The notes beneath the pieces were generated by a model that saw only the letters and a program-made list of their open reading frames with translations, was not told the origin of the DNA and did not search any database. This document shows, in pieces, positions 42,987-52,650 of a DNA stretch of 64,000 nt. How positions within the stretch are numbered: the first letter of the stretch is position 1; each line of letters opens with the position of its first letter. The translations under genes were made by a program, and so were the position numbers. Origin of the DNA: DAHUYF01 sp963838385. Lineage in GTDB: Bacteria; Pseudomonadota; Alphaproteobacteria; ATCC43930; CGMCC-115725. The stretch covers positions 150,182-214,181 of the forward strand of contig CAWIRE010000005.1 of assembly GCA_963838385.1 (NCBI GenBank), read 5' to 3'.

Positions 42987-45837
42987 ATGGAGCAGATCGA
43001 CCGAGCGCGACCGGCGATCAATTTTGGCCGCTTTCAGGTCGTGCCGGCGCGCCGCGAGCTGATTGCGGATGGCGCGCCGGTCGAGCTGGGCAGCCGTGCC
43101 TTCGAGGTCCTCATGGCGCTGATCGAAGCGCACGGCGCCCTGGTGACGAAGGACGAGCTGCTGAACCGCGTCTGGCCCGGCGTCATCGTCGAAGAGAACA
43201 ATCTCCACGTCCAGATCTCGGCGCTGCGCAAGGCGCTCGACCGGGATCGCCGAACTCATCATCACGGTCTCCGGCCGCGGCTATCGCTTTGCCGCGCCGG
43301 TGACGCAAGCGGCGCCGGCGCCGACCGCGGCTGCACCGCCGATCGCGGCGGCGCTGCCGGGCAATTTGCCGACGCCGATCTCGCCGCTGGTCGGCCGCGA
43401 TACGGAGCTGCAGGAACTGGGGGAGCTTGCCGCGGGGCGCCGCCTGATGACCCTGGTGGGCGCGGGCGGGATCGGCAAGACCCGGCTCGCCGTCGAGCTT
43501 GGACACCGTCTGTCGGACGAGTTTGCCGACGGCCGCTGGCTGGCGGAGCTCGGAGCGTTCGCCGATCCGGCGCTGGTCCCGGTCGCCGTCGCATCGACGC
43601 TGGGCCTCGAGCTCGTCGAGAGCTCGCTCACGCCAGTTCAGGTCGCCGCGGCGCTGCGCGAGAAGCGCCTGCTGCTGGTGCTGGACACCTGCGAGCATGT
43701 CCTCGACGCGGCGGCCGGGCTCGCCGAGGCGCTGCTGCGGGCGGCGCCGGGGGTCCACGTGCTGGCGACCAGCCGCGAGCCCTTGGCGGCGGAAGGCGAA
43801 TATGTCTACCGCGTGCCGCCGCTGAGCGTGCCGCCCGAAGGCGCCGACAGCATCAGCCGGATTTCGTCCTACGGCGCCGCGCGGCTTTTCCTGGCGCGCG
43901 CGGGGGCTGCCGATCCCGCCTTCGCGCCGGATGATCGCGCGGCCGCCACCATCGCCATGATCGTGTGGCGCCTCGACGGCATTCCGCTGGCGATCGAGCT
44001 CGCGGCCGCGCGCGCGGCCTCGCTCGGCTTGCAGGCGCTGGCGGCGCGCCTCGACGACCGTTTTCAGCTGCTCACCGGCGGTCGGCGCACCGCGCTGCCG
44101 CGACATCAGACGCTGCGCGCCACGCTCGATTGGAGCCATGACCTGCTCGACGACCGCTCGCGCCTGGTGCTGCGTCGCTTGGCCGTTTTTTCCGGCAGCT
44201 TCACCCTGGAGGCCGCGGTCGCGGCGGCGAGCGAAAATGAGGCCGGCGCCACGGAGGTCGTCGACGGCATCGTCGATCTCGTGGCGAAGTCGCTGGTCTC
44301 GGCGGATGTCGGCGGCCCCGTCACCCGCTATCGCCTGCTCGAGACGACGCGCGGCTATGCGCTCGAGAAGCTGGCCGAAAGCGGCGAGTTGGCCGCGGTT
44401 GCGCGCCGGCATGCGGATTTCCTTCGCGGCCGGTTCGAAGTCGCCGCCGCCTCCTGGGCCAGGACGCCGGTTGGCGAATGGCTCGCCGATTACGCGCCCG
44501 AGCTCGACAATCTGCGCGCGGCGCTGGACTGGGCGTTTGCCGCGACGGGAGACGCCGCGTTGGGCGTGGCGCTCACCGCGGCGGCGGCGCCGCTGTGGAT
44601 CCAGCTGTCGCTGCTGGGCGAGTGCCGCGCGCGGGTCGGCCGCGCCCTGGCCACGCTGACGAGCGAAGCGCGCTTCTCGCCGCGCCACGAAATGGCGCTA
44701 CAGGCGGCGCTCGCGCTCTCCCTGGTGCATACCAACGGTCCGGCGAACGAGACCGCGGCCGCGTGGAGCCGCGTGCTCGGCTTCGCGGAGAACCTCGGCG
44801 ACGCCGAATACCAGCTGCGTTCGCTCTACGGCCTGTGGAGTTCGAGCGTGGACGGGGGCGGGTATCGGGCGACATTGGATTTCGCGCGCCGCTTCCGCAG
44901 CGTCGCCGAGGCGAGGATGGACGCTTCGGCCATGCTGGTCGGCGACCGGCTGATCGGCGTCGCCTCGCATTTCCTCGGCGAGCAAGCCGAGGCGAGGCGC
45001 CGGATCGAGCGCATGCTCGACGGCTCGGATGCCGCGCCTCATCGCCTGCGCACCGTCCGCTTCGGCCTCGACCAGCGGGTCGCGGCGCTCAACCATCTCG
45101 CGCGCGTCCTTTGGCTCCAGGGCTTTCCCGAACGCGCGCTGCGCACGGCCCAGGCCGGTGTCGCGGAGGCGCGCGCCGCGGGCCACGCGAATTCGCTCTG
45201 TCTCGTGCTGGCCGACGGCATCGCCCCGGTCGCGATCGAAGTAGGCGATCTGGCGGCGGCCGAGGATCTCGTGGCGCTGCTGCTGACGCTGGCCGACCGC
45301 CACGCGCTCAGCCTCTGGCACGCCTTTGGGCTCGGTCTGCGCGGCTGGCTCTTCGCCCGGCGCGGCGCCACGGAAGCCGGCGCGATGTTGCTGCAGAGCG
45401 CGGTGGACGGCCTTTGGGACGGTGTCGTCGGCGTGCGCTACGCCATGCATCTCGGCTGGCTGGCCGAGGCCTTGGGCGCCAGCGGAAGAAGCGGCGAGGC
45501 AATGACCGCCATCGACGAGGCGCTTCGGCGATGCCGGCGAAACGAGGAGCTCTGGTGCCTGCCGGAGCTGCTGCGCCTCAAAGGCGAGCTGCTCGCGCGG
45601 ACTGGAAGCGAGAGCGCGGCGGAAGACATGCTGCTGCAGGCGCTCGACGAGGGTCGGCGGCAAGGGGCGCTCTCCTGGGAGCTTCGCGCCGCCCTGGGCC
45701 TCGCCCGGCTGCGACAAGCGAGGGGCGAGGGCGAAGCGGCGCGCGCCCTGGTCGCATCGATCTATGCGCGCTTTGCCGAAGGCTTCGACACCGCCGATCT
45801 CCAGGCGGCAAAGGCGCTCATCGACGCCGCGGCCTGA
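42987..45837 (+). pseudogene. winged-helix/ATPase transcriptional regulator, frameshifted
   Basis: An OmpR/ToxR-type winged-helix DNA-binding domain (INFGRFQVVPARRELIADG, RVWPGVIVEENNLHVQISALRKAL) starts at ATG 42987. Within 43245-43249 the frame shifts by one base. In the next frame the domain finishes with AELIITVSGRGYRF and continues into an NB-ARC/STAND-like ATPase (Walker A GAGGIGKTR, LLLVLDTCEHVL, LATSREPLAAEGE) and a helical repeat region to 45837. Corrected length is 949 residues. Such proteins couple an ATP-dependent switch to promoter binding. The uncorrected 845-residue frame from 43300 lacks the DNA-binding domain, so it alone would be a poor model. Confidence 0.82.
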
Positions 45838-45964
45838 GCCGCCGCGTGCGGCTCTGCGGCCATGCGGCGCGATGAAAATCGGAGGACGAGATACTATATA
45901 CTCTAGGGTGTTATGATTGCGCATCATGCGCTCGACGCGACTGGCGCAGTCTAGGAGTGGCCCC

Positions 45965-46471
45965 ATGAATCCCGGCTTCGGCGACACGCGCTCTCGCAGC
46001 TTTCCGGCGCTGATCAGGGCCGTCGTCTTGACCGCGGTGCTCGGCACCGCGGCGGGGCCGGCGCTGGCCTGGGGCGGCCATGGCGGTGGCGGGCATGGCG
46101 GTGGCGGCTGGCACGGGGGTGGCGGCTGGCACGGCGGCGGTTGGCACGGCGGCTGGGGCGGGTGGGGCTGGGGCGGGTTCGGCCTTGGCCTCGGCCTCGG
46201 GCTCTACGCGCCCTACTGGGGATATCCCTATGCCGGCTATGCCTATGGCTACCCGCCCTATGCCTATCCCGCTCCCTACGGCTATCCCTATGCCGGCTAT
46301 CCCTATGCCGGCTATCCGGCCGCCGGCTATCCGGCCGCGGCCGCGCCCGCCGCCGCGCCGGCGCCGCAAACCAGCTACTGGTACTATTGCCGCCCGTCCA
46401 AGTCCTATTACCCCTATGTCTCCTCCTGCTCGAAGCCGTGGGAAAGGGTCCCGACGACCCCGCCGCAGTGA
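45965..46471 (+). CDS. exported Gly/Tyr/Pro-rich low-complexity protein
   Basis: A 168-residue protein with a signal peptide (FPALIRAVVLTAVLGTAAGPALA). A glycine, histidine and tryptophan-rich tract (repeats of HGGGG and GWHGG) is followed by repeats of the Y-P-Y-A-G-Y type and an Ala/Pro tail. The C-terminus YWYYCRPSKSYYPYVSSC, with two cysteines, resembles a domain often placed at the end of such proteins. The function is unknown; the cell surface or periplasm is likely. ATG 45965 is preferred over 45917 because of an AGGAG site just upstream. The repetitive DNA makes several false frames. Confidence 0.75.
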   Translation: MNPGFGDTRSRSFPALIRAVVLTAVLGTAAGPALAWGGHGGGGHGGGGWHGGGGWHGGGWHGGWGGWGWGGFGLGLGLGLYAPYWGYPYAGYAYGYPPYAYPAPYGYPYAGYPYAGYPAAGYPAAAAPAAAPAPQTSYWYYCRPSKSYYPYVSSCSKPWERVPTTPPQ

Positions 46472-46507
46472 GGCGAGCGACGTCCGCCGCGGCGGATTGC
46501 GGCGGCG

Positions 46508-46903
46508 TCAGCGCTGCATCTGCATGATCTCGCCCATCGGCATCATGCGGTGGTTCAGATTGGCCATGATCCAGAGCGAGCCGCCGATGATCAGGGCGAC
46601 GATCAGCACGCCGAAGGCCAGCGCCAGCACGTTGTTGGTGTTGTCGGGAGCCGTCGTGATGTGCAGAAAGAAGACCAGATGCACCCCGATCTGCGCGATG
46701 GCGAGGACGACGAGCGCCATCGGGATTCCCGGTCCCCAGATCAGCTGGGTGCGCACCACATAGAACGAGGCCACGGTGAGCAGCGCCGCGAGCGCGAGCC
46801 CGATGAGGTATCCCTGGATTCCTTCCCGGATATCGCGGCCGGCGGCCTCCATGACACCGGGCGCGACGTCGTCCTCGTTCCGCTCGGCCTCGTCCTTGCT
46901 CAT
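46508..46903 (-). CDS. cyoD: cytochrome o ubiquinol oxidase subunit IV
   Basis: Small subunit (131 residues) of the bo3-type quinol oxidase, with three transmembrane helices: GYLIGLALAALLTVASFYVV, IPMALVVLAIAQIGVHLVFFLH and LALAFGVLIVALIIGGSLW. It assists assembly of the complex. It overlaps cyoC by four bases and is the last gene of cyoABCD; no cyoE (haem O synthase) follows. It is convergent with the Gly/Tyr-rich protein gene 36 bases away. Confidence 0.94.
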   Translation of the reverse strand: MSKDEAERNEDDVAPGVMEAAGRDIREGIQGYLIGLALAALLTVASFYVVRTQLIWGPGIPMALVVLAIAQIGVHLVFFLHITTAPDNTNNVLALAFGVLIVALIIGGSLWIMANLNHRMMPMGEIMQMQR

Positions 46904-47598
46904 CGGCCTTCTCCCACCAGATAGACGATCGTGAACAGCGCCACCCAGATGATGTCGAGCGCGTGCCAGAACAGATTGAAGCAGAGCAGCCGGCGCAGGA
47001 TGTTGGGGCGGAAGCCCTTGACGAAGACCTGCGCCATCATGGTTCCGAGCCAGAGCAGCCCGGCGCTGACATGCAGCCCATGGCAGCCGACGACGGCGAA
47101 GAAGGAGGAGAGGAACGCGCTGCGCTGAGGCCCGTTGCCGGCGGCGACCATGGCGGCGAACTCCTGCGCCTCCAACCCCAGGAAGGCGAGGCCGAGCAGC
47201 CCGGTGACCAGCAGGCAGATCTGGGTCCAGAGCTGGCTGCGCGCCTCGGTCGCCACGGAGGAGAGGCCGCAGACGAAGCTCGAGGCAAGCAGGCAGGCGG
47301 TCTCGACCGCGACGCGCGAGGGATCGAACAGCTGGCGCCCGGACGGGCCGCCGGCCGTCGCCGTCTGCAGCACGGCATGCGCGGCGAAGAAGCAGGAGAA
47401 CATGACGATGTCGCTGAGCAGGAAGATCCAGAAGCCATAGCCCACGATCACCCGCTTGGAGGCGGGCCCGCCTTCGCCATGGCCGGTCGCATGATCATGC
47501 CCGCCGCCGCCATGTCCGGGGCCGCCGCGGCCGCGGCCGAGCTTGTAGGGGTCGGCCTCGCGGCGGTGCCCATGCGGCAATGCTTCGGTCGCGGTCAT
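46900..47598 (-). CDS. cyoC: cytochrome o ubiquinol oxidase subunit III
   Basis: Subunit III (232 residues) of the quinol oxidase, with five hydrophobic helices and the family motif GYGFWIFLLSDIVMFSCFFAAHAVL. The cytosolic N-terminus is His/Gly-rich. It overlaps cyoB and cyoD by four bases each. The ORF begins at ATG 47598 and its product length is typical (about 200-230). Confidence 0.95.
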   Translation of the reverse strand: MTATEALPHGHRREADPYKLGRGRGGPGHGGGGHDHATGHGEGGPASKRVIVGYGFWIFLLSDIVMFSCFFAAHAVLQTATAGGPSGRQLFDPSRVAVETACLLASSFVCGLSSVATEARSQLWTQICLLVTGLLGLAFLGLEAQEFAAMVAAGNGPQRSAFLSSFFAVVGCHGLHVSAGLLWLGTMMAQVFVKGFRPNILRRLLCFNLFWHALDIIWVALFTIVYLVGEGR

Positions 47599-49613
47599 GC
47601 GGGCTCACCCGTGCGGACATGTTGCTCCAGCCACTCCTCGCGGACTTGCCGGCGCGCGCGGTCGGCGCGGGCGACCTCTTCCGCAGGAATTTCGTATTCC
47701 TCCGTGTCGCGCCAGGCGAACCAGACGAAGACCACATAGGCGGCGAAAAGCCCGACGCCCATCATCCACCAGATGTGCCAGATCAGCGCGAAGCCGGTGA
47801 TGGTGGAGAAGAAGGCGGTGATGAAGCCGGTGGGACTGTTCCTCGGCATCTCGATCGCCTGGTAGTGGGGCTCCGCCGACAACTGCTGGCTCTCGATCGC
47901 GCGCCGCTTGATCGTCCAATAGGGCTCCCCGCCCCGAACATTGGGAAGCACGGCGAAGTTGAAGGCGGGTGGCGGCGATGCCGTCGCCCATTCGAGCGAG
48001 CGCCCGTCCCAGGGGTCGCCCATCTCGTCGCGCAGCTCGTCGCGGCGGCGGATGCTGACGACGAGCTGCATCACCTGGCAAGCGGTGGCGACGGCGAAGA
48101 GCACGATCCCGACGGCCGCCGCCAGCACCCAGGGCTGCCACAGCGCCACGTCATAATGCTGCAGGCGCCGCGTCATGCCGAGCAGGCCGGCGATATAGAG
48201 CGGGATGAAGGTGACGTAGAACCCGGCCAGGGTGAGCCAGAAGGCCGCCTTGCCCCAGCCTTCGTGAAGCCGGAAGCCGAACGCCTTGGGGAACCAGTAG
48301 GTGAGCCCGGCAAAGCCGGCGAAGAGCACGCCGGCGATGATGACGTTGTGGAAATGGGCCACCAGGAAAAGGCTGTTGTGCAGCTGGAAATCGGCCGGCG
48401 GAACCGCGAGGAGCACGCCGGTCATGCCGCCGATGGTGAAGGTCACCAGGAATCCCAGCGACCACAGCATCGGCGTCGTGAATCGGATGCGGCCGCCATA
48501 CATGGTGAACATCCAGTTGTAGACCTTCACCCCGGTGCCGACCGCGATGATGCTGGTGGCGATGCCGAAGATGGCGTTGACATCGGCGCTGGCGCCCATG
48601 GTGAAGAAGTGATGCAGCCACACCATGAAGGAGACGAGGCAGATGAACAGCGTCGCCGCCACCATCGAGCGGTAGCCGAACAGCGGCTTGCCGGAGAAGG
48701 TGGAGATCACCTCGGAGAAGACGCCGAAGGCCGGCAGCACGAGGATGTAGACTTCGGGATGCCCCCAGGCCCAGATCAGGTTGATGAACATCATCATGTT
48801 GCCGCCGGCCGCGTTGGTGAAGAAATGGAATCCGAGATAGCGGTCGAGGGTCAGCATCAGCAGCGTGGCGGTGAGCACCGGGAAGGCGGCCACGATCAGC
48901 AGGTTGGAGGAGAGCGCGGTCCAGCAGAAGATCGGCATCCTCAGATAGCTCATGCCGGGAGCGCGTATCTTGAGGATCGTGGTGACGAAGTTGATGCCGG
49001 TCATCAGCGTGCCGACGCCCGAGATCAGCAGCGCCCAGAGGTAATAGTCGACGCCGACGCCGGGCGAGTAGCGCAGCTCCGACAAGGGCGGATAAGGCAG
49101 CCAGCCGGTGCGCGCGAACTCGCCGACCACCAGCGAGATGTTGACCAGCAGCGCGCCGGTCGCGGTCAGCCAGAAGCTCGTCGAGTTCAAGGTCGGGAAG
49201 GCGACGTCGCGGACGCCGAGCTGCAAGGGCACCACGAAATTCATCAGGCCGATCATGAACGGCATCGCGCCGAAGAAGATCATGATCGTGCCATGGGCCG
49301 AGAAGATCTGGTCGAAATGCTCGGGCGGAAGGTAACCGGGCGCATGGAAGGCGAGCGCCTGCTGCGAGCGCATCATGATCGCGTCGATGAAGCCGCGAAA
49401 CAGCATGACCAGCGCGAGCAGCGTGTACATCACGCCGATGCGCTTGTGGTCGACGCTGGTGATCCACTCGTGCCAGAGATAGGGCAGGTGGCCCTTGAGG
49501 ACGATCCAGGCCACCACCGCGAGCAGGATCACGAGCACCACCGCGCCGGCGATCAGCGGGATCGGCTGGTCCCAGGGGATCGCGTTCCAGGTGAGCTTTC
49601 CCAGCACCGGCAT
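47595..49613 (-). CDS. cyoB: cytochrome o ubiquinol oxidase subunit I
   Basis: Catalytic subunit (672 residues) holding haem b, haem o3 and CuB. The haem-copper oxidase signature is in WAWGHPEVYILVLPAFGVFSEVIST, with the crosslinked His-Tyr pair region. VWLHHFFTMG supplies CuB histidines and FLVAHFHNVIIAG the haem ligands. The start MPVLGKLTWNAIPWDQPIPL is typical. It oxidises ubiquinol and reduces oxygen while pumping protons. It is one base from cyoA and overlaps cyoC by four bases. Confidence 0.97.
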   Translation of the reverse strand: MPVLGKLTWNAIPWDQPIPLIAGAVVLVILLAVVAWIVLKGHLPYLWHEWITSVDHKRIGVMYTLLALVMLFRGFIDAIMMRSQQALAFHAPGYLPPEHFDQIFSAHGTIMIFFGAMPFMIGLMNFVVPLQLGVRDVAFPTLNSTSFWLTATGALLVNISLVVGEFARTGWLPYPPLSELRYSPGVGVDYYLWALLISGVGTLMTGINFVTTILKIRAPGMSYLRMPIFCWTALSSNLLIVAAFPVLTATLLMLTLDRYLGFHFFTNAAGGNMMMFINLIWAWGHPEVYILVLPAFGVFSEVISTFSGKPLFGYRSMVAATLFICLVSFMVWLHHFFTMGASADVNAIFGIATSIIAVGTGVKVYNWMFTMYGGRIRFTTPMLWSLGFLVTFTIGGMTGVLLAVPPADFQLHNSLFLVAHFHNVIIAGVLFAGFAGLTYWFPKAFGFRLHEGWGKAAFWLTLAGFYVTFIPLYIAGLLGMTRRLQHYDVALWQPWVLAAAVGIVLFAVATACQVMQLVVSIRRRDELRDEMGDPWDGRSLEWATASPPPAFNFAVLPNVRGGEPYWTIKRRAIESQQLSAEPHYQAIEMPRNSPTGFITAFFSTITGFALIWHIWWMMGVGLFAAYVVFVWFAWRDTEEYEIPAEEVARADRARRQVREEWLEQHVRTGEPA

Positions 49614-49614
49614 G

Positions 49615-50550
49615 TCAGCGTGCTCCCACGGGGCGGACCGAGCCGCTTGCTTCCGGCGGGCCGGGCCCTGACGGAAGCTCGGTCACGATCGCCCGGAACA
49701 GGGCCGGCTCGACCGCGCGATAGGTGAAGGGTCGGACGTTCTGGCTCTCCCGCGACAGCGCGAGGTAGCTCGTCCGGTCCAGATCGGGTCCCGCCTGTCG
49801 CGCCGTGTCGACCCAGCTCGTGTAAGCCTCGGCGGGCACGGCGCGCAGCGTGAAATGCATGTCGGAGAAGCCGTCGCCGCTGAACTGCGCGGATTCGCCG
49901 TAGTAGTCGCCGACATGGCGTGCCTCGAGATAGAGCTGGGTCACCATGCCGTTCATCGTGGCGATCATGCTGCCGAGCTGCGGCACGAAGAACATGTTCA
50001 TGACGGTGCCCGAGGTCAGGTAGAAATGCACCGGAACGCCGGCCGGAACGACGAGCTGGTTGACGCTGGCGACGCCCTCATCGGGGTAGATGAACAGCCA
50101 CTTCCAGTCGAGCGAGACGACTTGCACCTCGACCGGTTTGTCATGCGACGGGATCGGGCGAAAGGGATCGAGATCGTGCGAGCCGATCCAGATCACGCCG
50201 CCGAGGAACAGGATGACCAGCAGCGGGATCGACCAGACGATGAGCTCGATGCGGCCGGAATAGGCCCATTCGGGCAGATAGCGCGCCTTGGTGTTGGACG
50301 CGCGAAACCACCAGGCGAAGGCCAGAGCCCCGATGATCGTGGGCACCACGATCAGCGACATGATCTCGACGGCGTTGAGCAGGATCTTCGAATCCGCATC
50401 GCCGATCGGGCCCTGCGGGTCGAGCACGCCTCCCGAGCAGCCGGCGAGCGGCAGCAGCAGGCCGGCGAGACCTGCCATCGCGAGAAGCAGCCTTGAGCGC
50501 TTTGATGCCGCGCCGCCAGATCGCCGGCGCACAGGCGAGGTCAAGCGCAT
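49615..50550 (-). CDS. cyoA: cytochrome o ubiquinol oxidase subunit II
   Basis: Subunit II (311 residues) of the quinol oxidase. It is an exported lipoprotein: the signal peptide ends in the lipobox LAGC (residues 35-38). Two membrane helices follow, then the periplasmic cupredoxin-like domain lacking CuA ligands (PVEVQVVSLDWKWLFIYPDEGVASVNQL). The C-terminal COX_ARM-like region (TYRAVEPALFRAIV) is also present. It starts the cyoABCD operon; the 5' gap to 51035 is its promoter region. Confidence 0.95.
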   Translation of the reverse strand: MRLTSPVRRRSGGAASKRSRLLLAMAGLAGLLLPLAGCSGGVLDPQGPIGDADSKILLNAVEIMSLIVVPTIIGALAFAWWFRASNTKARYLPEWAYSGRIELIVWSIPLLVILFLGGVIWIGSHDLDPFRPIPSHDKPVEVQVVSLDWKWLFIYPDEGVASVNQLVVPAGVPVHFYLTSGTVMNMFFVPQLGSMIATMNGMVTQLYLEARHVGDYYGESAQFSGDGFSDMHFTLRAVPAEAYTSWVDTARQAGPDLDRTSYLALSRESQNVRPFTYRAVEPALFRAIVTELPSGPGPPEASGSVRPVGAR

Positions 50551-51035
50551 GGAGCGTGCCGCCTCCTGATCTCAGGTCACCCAACCCGTTCTTCTGGCAC
50601 TTGGGAGCGAGGGGCTCGCGCCGTCCTGACCCGTCCGGCGAGCCGTTCGGCTCGGTCCGGAGAGCACGGCAGGTCAACGCCAGCAGGCGGCGACCGTCTC
50701 GGCCGCGCTGGACGGCACGGTTAATTTGCGCGTTTTGGTCGCGCGGCAGATCGTCCCGCCGTCTCAACCGGCGCGACAACGATGCCTGCCGCCCACGTCC
50801 AGAAGGGCAGGGCCAAGCCGGGGAATGTCGGTCAGGCAGCTGCCATGCCACGGTTGTGCTCGGCGGCCGCGGCAGCTATCTCGGCGCCGTTGCCGGCGTG
50901 CTGCTGGGCCCGGATCGATGGCGGGACGACAGACCGTCTACGGCGCGGCTATCGTGACGATGCGCTCGTCTGCGGGCAATCGCAGAGAGGGCGGGACCAT
51001 CGGAACATTGCAGGGCAATCGGGAGGATATGAGCC
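50551..51035. other. intergenic region between divergent cyoA and SMP-30 genes
   Basis: This 485-base gap is the divergent promoter region. No intact gene is supported. It contains a short remnant resembling a sugar ABC permease (50847-50909), described separately. No oxygen-responsive box such as an FNR/ANR site was recognised with confidence. Confidence 0.5.
50847..50909 (+). pseudogene. remnant of a sugar ABC transporter permease (RbsC-like)
   Basis: This stretch would encode ATVVLGGRGSYLGAVAGVLL, which closely resembles the conserved VLGG...GGRGSYLGAVAG segment near the C-terminus of RbsC-type sugar permeases. The frame is broken on both sides and there is no start. SMP-30-type lactonases are often encoded beside sugar importers, so this is probably what remains of one. 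The match was judged by eye and is short. Confidence 0.45.
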
Positions 51036-52004
51036 ATGGCCAGTGAAGCAAATCCCCTGCCGCTCGGCGATCTGCCGGGCATGCGGTACCCCGATAGCAG
51101 GATCGAGCGGCTGGACAAGCGCTTCCCGACGCAGGGCAATGCCGGCGTCGAGCGGATCGCTACCGGGTTCCGCTGGGCCGAGGGGCCGGTTTATTTCCGC
51201 GACGGCGGCTACCTGCTCTGGAGCGACATCCCCAACAACCGGATGATGCGGTGGCTGGAGGAGGACGGGCATGTCAGCACCTTCCGCGCGCCCTCGAACT
51301 ATTCCAACGGCAACACGCGCGACCGCGAAGGTCGTCTCGTCACCTGCGAGCACGACACCCGTCGTGTCACGCGCACCGAGGCCGATGGCCGCATCACCGT
51401 CCTGATGGATGATCATCGCGGCAAGAAGCTCAACGCGCCCAACGACGTGGTGGTGGCGTCGGATGGCGCCATCTGGTTCACCGATCCGGGCTACGGCATC
51501 GACGGCGAGTATGAGGGTCACGCGGCCGAGCGCGAGCTCCCTGCCAGCGTCTACCGGCTGGATCCCAAGACCGGAAAGGCCGCCTCGGTCGCCGATGATT
51601 TCGTGCGGCCGAACGGGCTCGCCTTCTCGCCCGACGAGACGCTGCTCTACGTTGTCGATTCCGGGATCACCCATGGCGGACCGGCGCATATCCGCGTGTT
51701 CCAGGTGGAGGGCGGCAAGCTGCACAAGGGTCGCATCTTCGCCGAGGATTTCGCGCCGGGCTTCACCGACGGGATGCGCGTCGACGTGAAAGGGAACGTC
51801 TGGTGCAGCATGGGGTGGGCGGATCCGGCCGAGGACGGGGTGCGCTGCTACGAGCCCGGCGGGGCGCTGATCGGCAAGGTGCATCTGCCGGAGGTCTGCG
51901 CCAATTTGTGTTTCGGCGGCAAGAAGCGCAACCGCCTGTTCATGGCGGCGAGCAGCTCGATCTATGCGCTTTACGTCGATATGCAGGGCGCGCAACTGCC
52001 ATGA
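51036..52004 (+). CDS. SMP-30/gluconolactonase family protein
   Basis: A 322-residue six-bladed beta-propeller. Family blocks are FRWAEGPVYFRDGGYLLWSDIPNNRMMRW, NGNTRDREGRLVTCEHDTRRVTR, KKLNAPNDVVVASDGAIWFTDPGYG and VRPNGLAFSPDETLLYVVDSG. The Glu in WAEGP and the Asn/Asp pairs would bind the catalytic metal. It probably hydrolyses a sugar lactone. ATG 51036 is used; the preceding GGAGG-like site is GGGAGG at about 51020-51025. Confidence 0.9.
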   Translation: MASEANPLPLGDLPGMRYPDSRIERLDKRFPTQGNAGVERIATGFRWAEGPVYFRDGGYLLWSDIPNNRMMRWLEEDGHVSTFRAPSNYSNGNTRDREGRLVTCEHDTRRVTRTEADGRITVLMDDHRGKKLNAPNDVVVASDGAIWFTDPGYGIDGEYEGHAAERELPASVYRLDPKTGKAASVADDFVRPNGLAFSPDETLLYVVDSGITHGGPAHIRVFQVEGGKLHKGRIFAEDFAPGFTDGMRVDVKGNVWCSMGWADPAEDGVRCYEPGGALIGKVHLPEVCANLCFGGKKRNRLFMAASSSIYALYVDMQGAQLP

Positions 52005-52061
52005 GCTCGCAACCGGCGGACGGAGCCGGCGCGAGGACGGGGCCCATCGTCTTGATGACGG

Positions 52062-52634
52062 CTATCGTTGCTCCTGAGGCTGCAGCAGCCGGTCCTTGAC
52101 CAGCCGTGCGGCGCCGCGGCTCCACGAGTAGTCGGCGCCCATGCGAAGGCCGCTCTTCCCATCGGCGACGACGGCGCCGGTCCGGGTATCGCGGAGCTGA
52201 AACCTCACCATGTATTCCGTGCGGCTGATCCGCCTCACGACGCCGACAAAGGATTGTTCGGCGCCCAGCTTCAAGGCGATGGCAGTATCGCAGCCGTCAC
52301 AATCGTGCAGCGTGTGCGTCTTCGCGGCGGGTGCGTCCGCCGCCCCGACATCGACCAGCCGGTAGCGTCCGGACTGCGCGAAGAGGTGACGAACCTCGTC
52401 CGTGACGTGCGCCAATTGCTCGGCGTCGGACGGGGTCTCGCCGGCGGACGCGGCGCCGGCGCTGAAGTCTTCGAGCTCGAAGTCGAAAATCGCCAGCTTG
52501 ATCGGTGCCGATGGGGCGGCGCTCGCGGGAAACGCCGCCAGTGCTGCAGCGCAGAGCCAGAACGCCGCCAGGGATGTGCGCCGCGCGCGGATCCGAGGAG
52601 CGATGGTCCGGCGTCCTGCCTGGTCTTCGGTCAT
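52062..52634 (-). CDS. exported DUF3280/DUF2380-like protein
   Basis: A 190-residue protein with a membrane-spanning or signal segment (SLAAFWLCAAALAAFPASA). The domain starts IKLAIFDFELEDFSAG, contains CDGCDTAIALKLGAEQSFVG, and ends with SWSRGAARLVKDRLL. This matches small exported alphaproteobacterial proteins of unknown function. The ATG at 52634 has a GGGAGA site. It lies 16 bases downstream of the related gene at 52651 on the same strand, so they form a pair. Confidence 0.75.
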   Translation of the reverse strand: MTEDQAGRRTIAPRIRARRTSLAAFWLCAAALAAFPASAAPSAPIKLAIFDFELEDFSAGAASAGETPSDAEQLAHVTDEVRHLFAQSGRYRLVDVGAADAPAAKTHTLHDCDGCDTAIALKLGAEQSFVGVVRRISRTEYMVRFQLRDTRTGAVVADGKSGLRMGADYSWSRGAARLVKDRLLQPQEQR

Positions 52635-52650
52635 GGCCTGTCTCCCGATG

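Noticed and set aside
45965..46471. Repetitive DNA considered as a tandem-repeat or CRISPR-like array
   Set aside because: The repeats are codon-based (Gly/His/Trp and Tyr/Pro/Ala) within an exported protein; there are no uniform spacers. No CRISPR array was seen anywhere in the window.
47580..49727. 715-residue plus-strand open frame
   Set aside because: It is antisense to cyoB and is rich in Asp, His and Arg with no family similarity.
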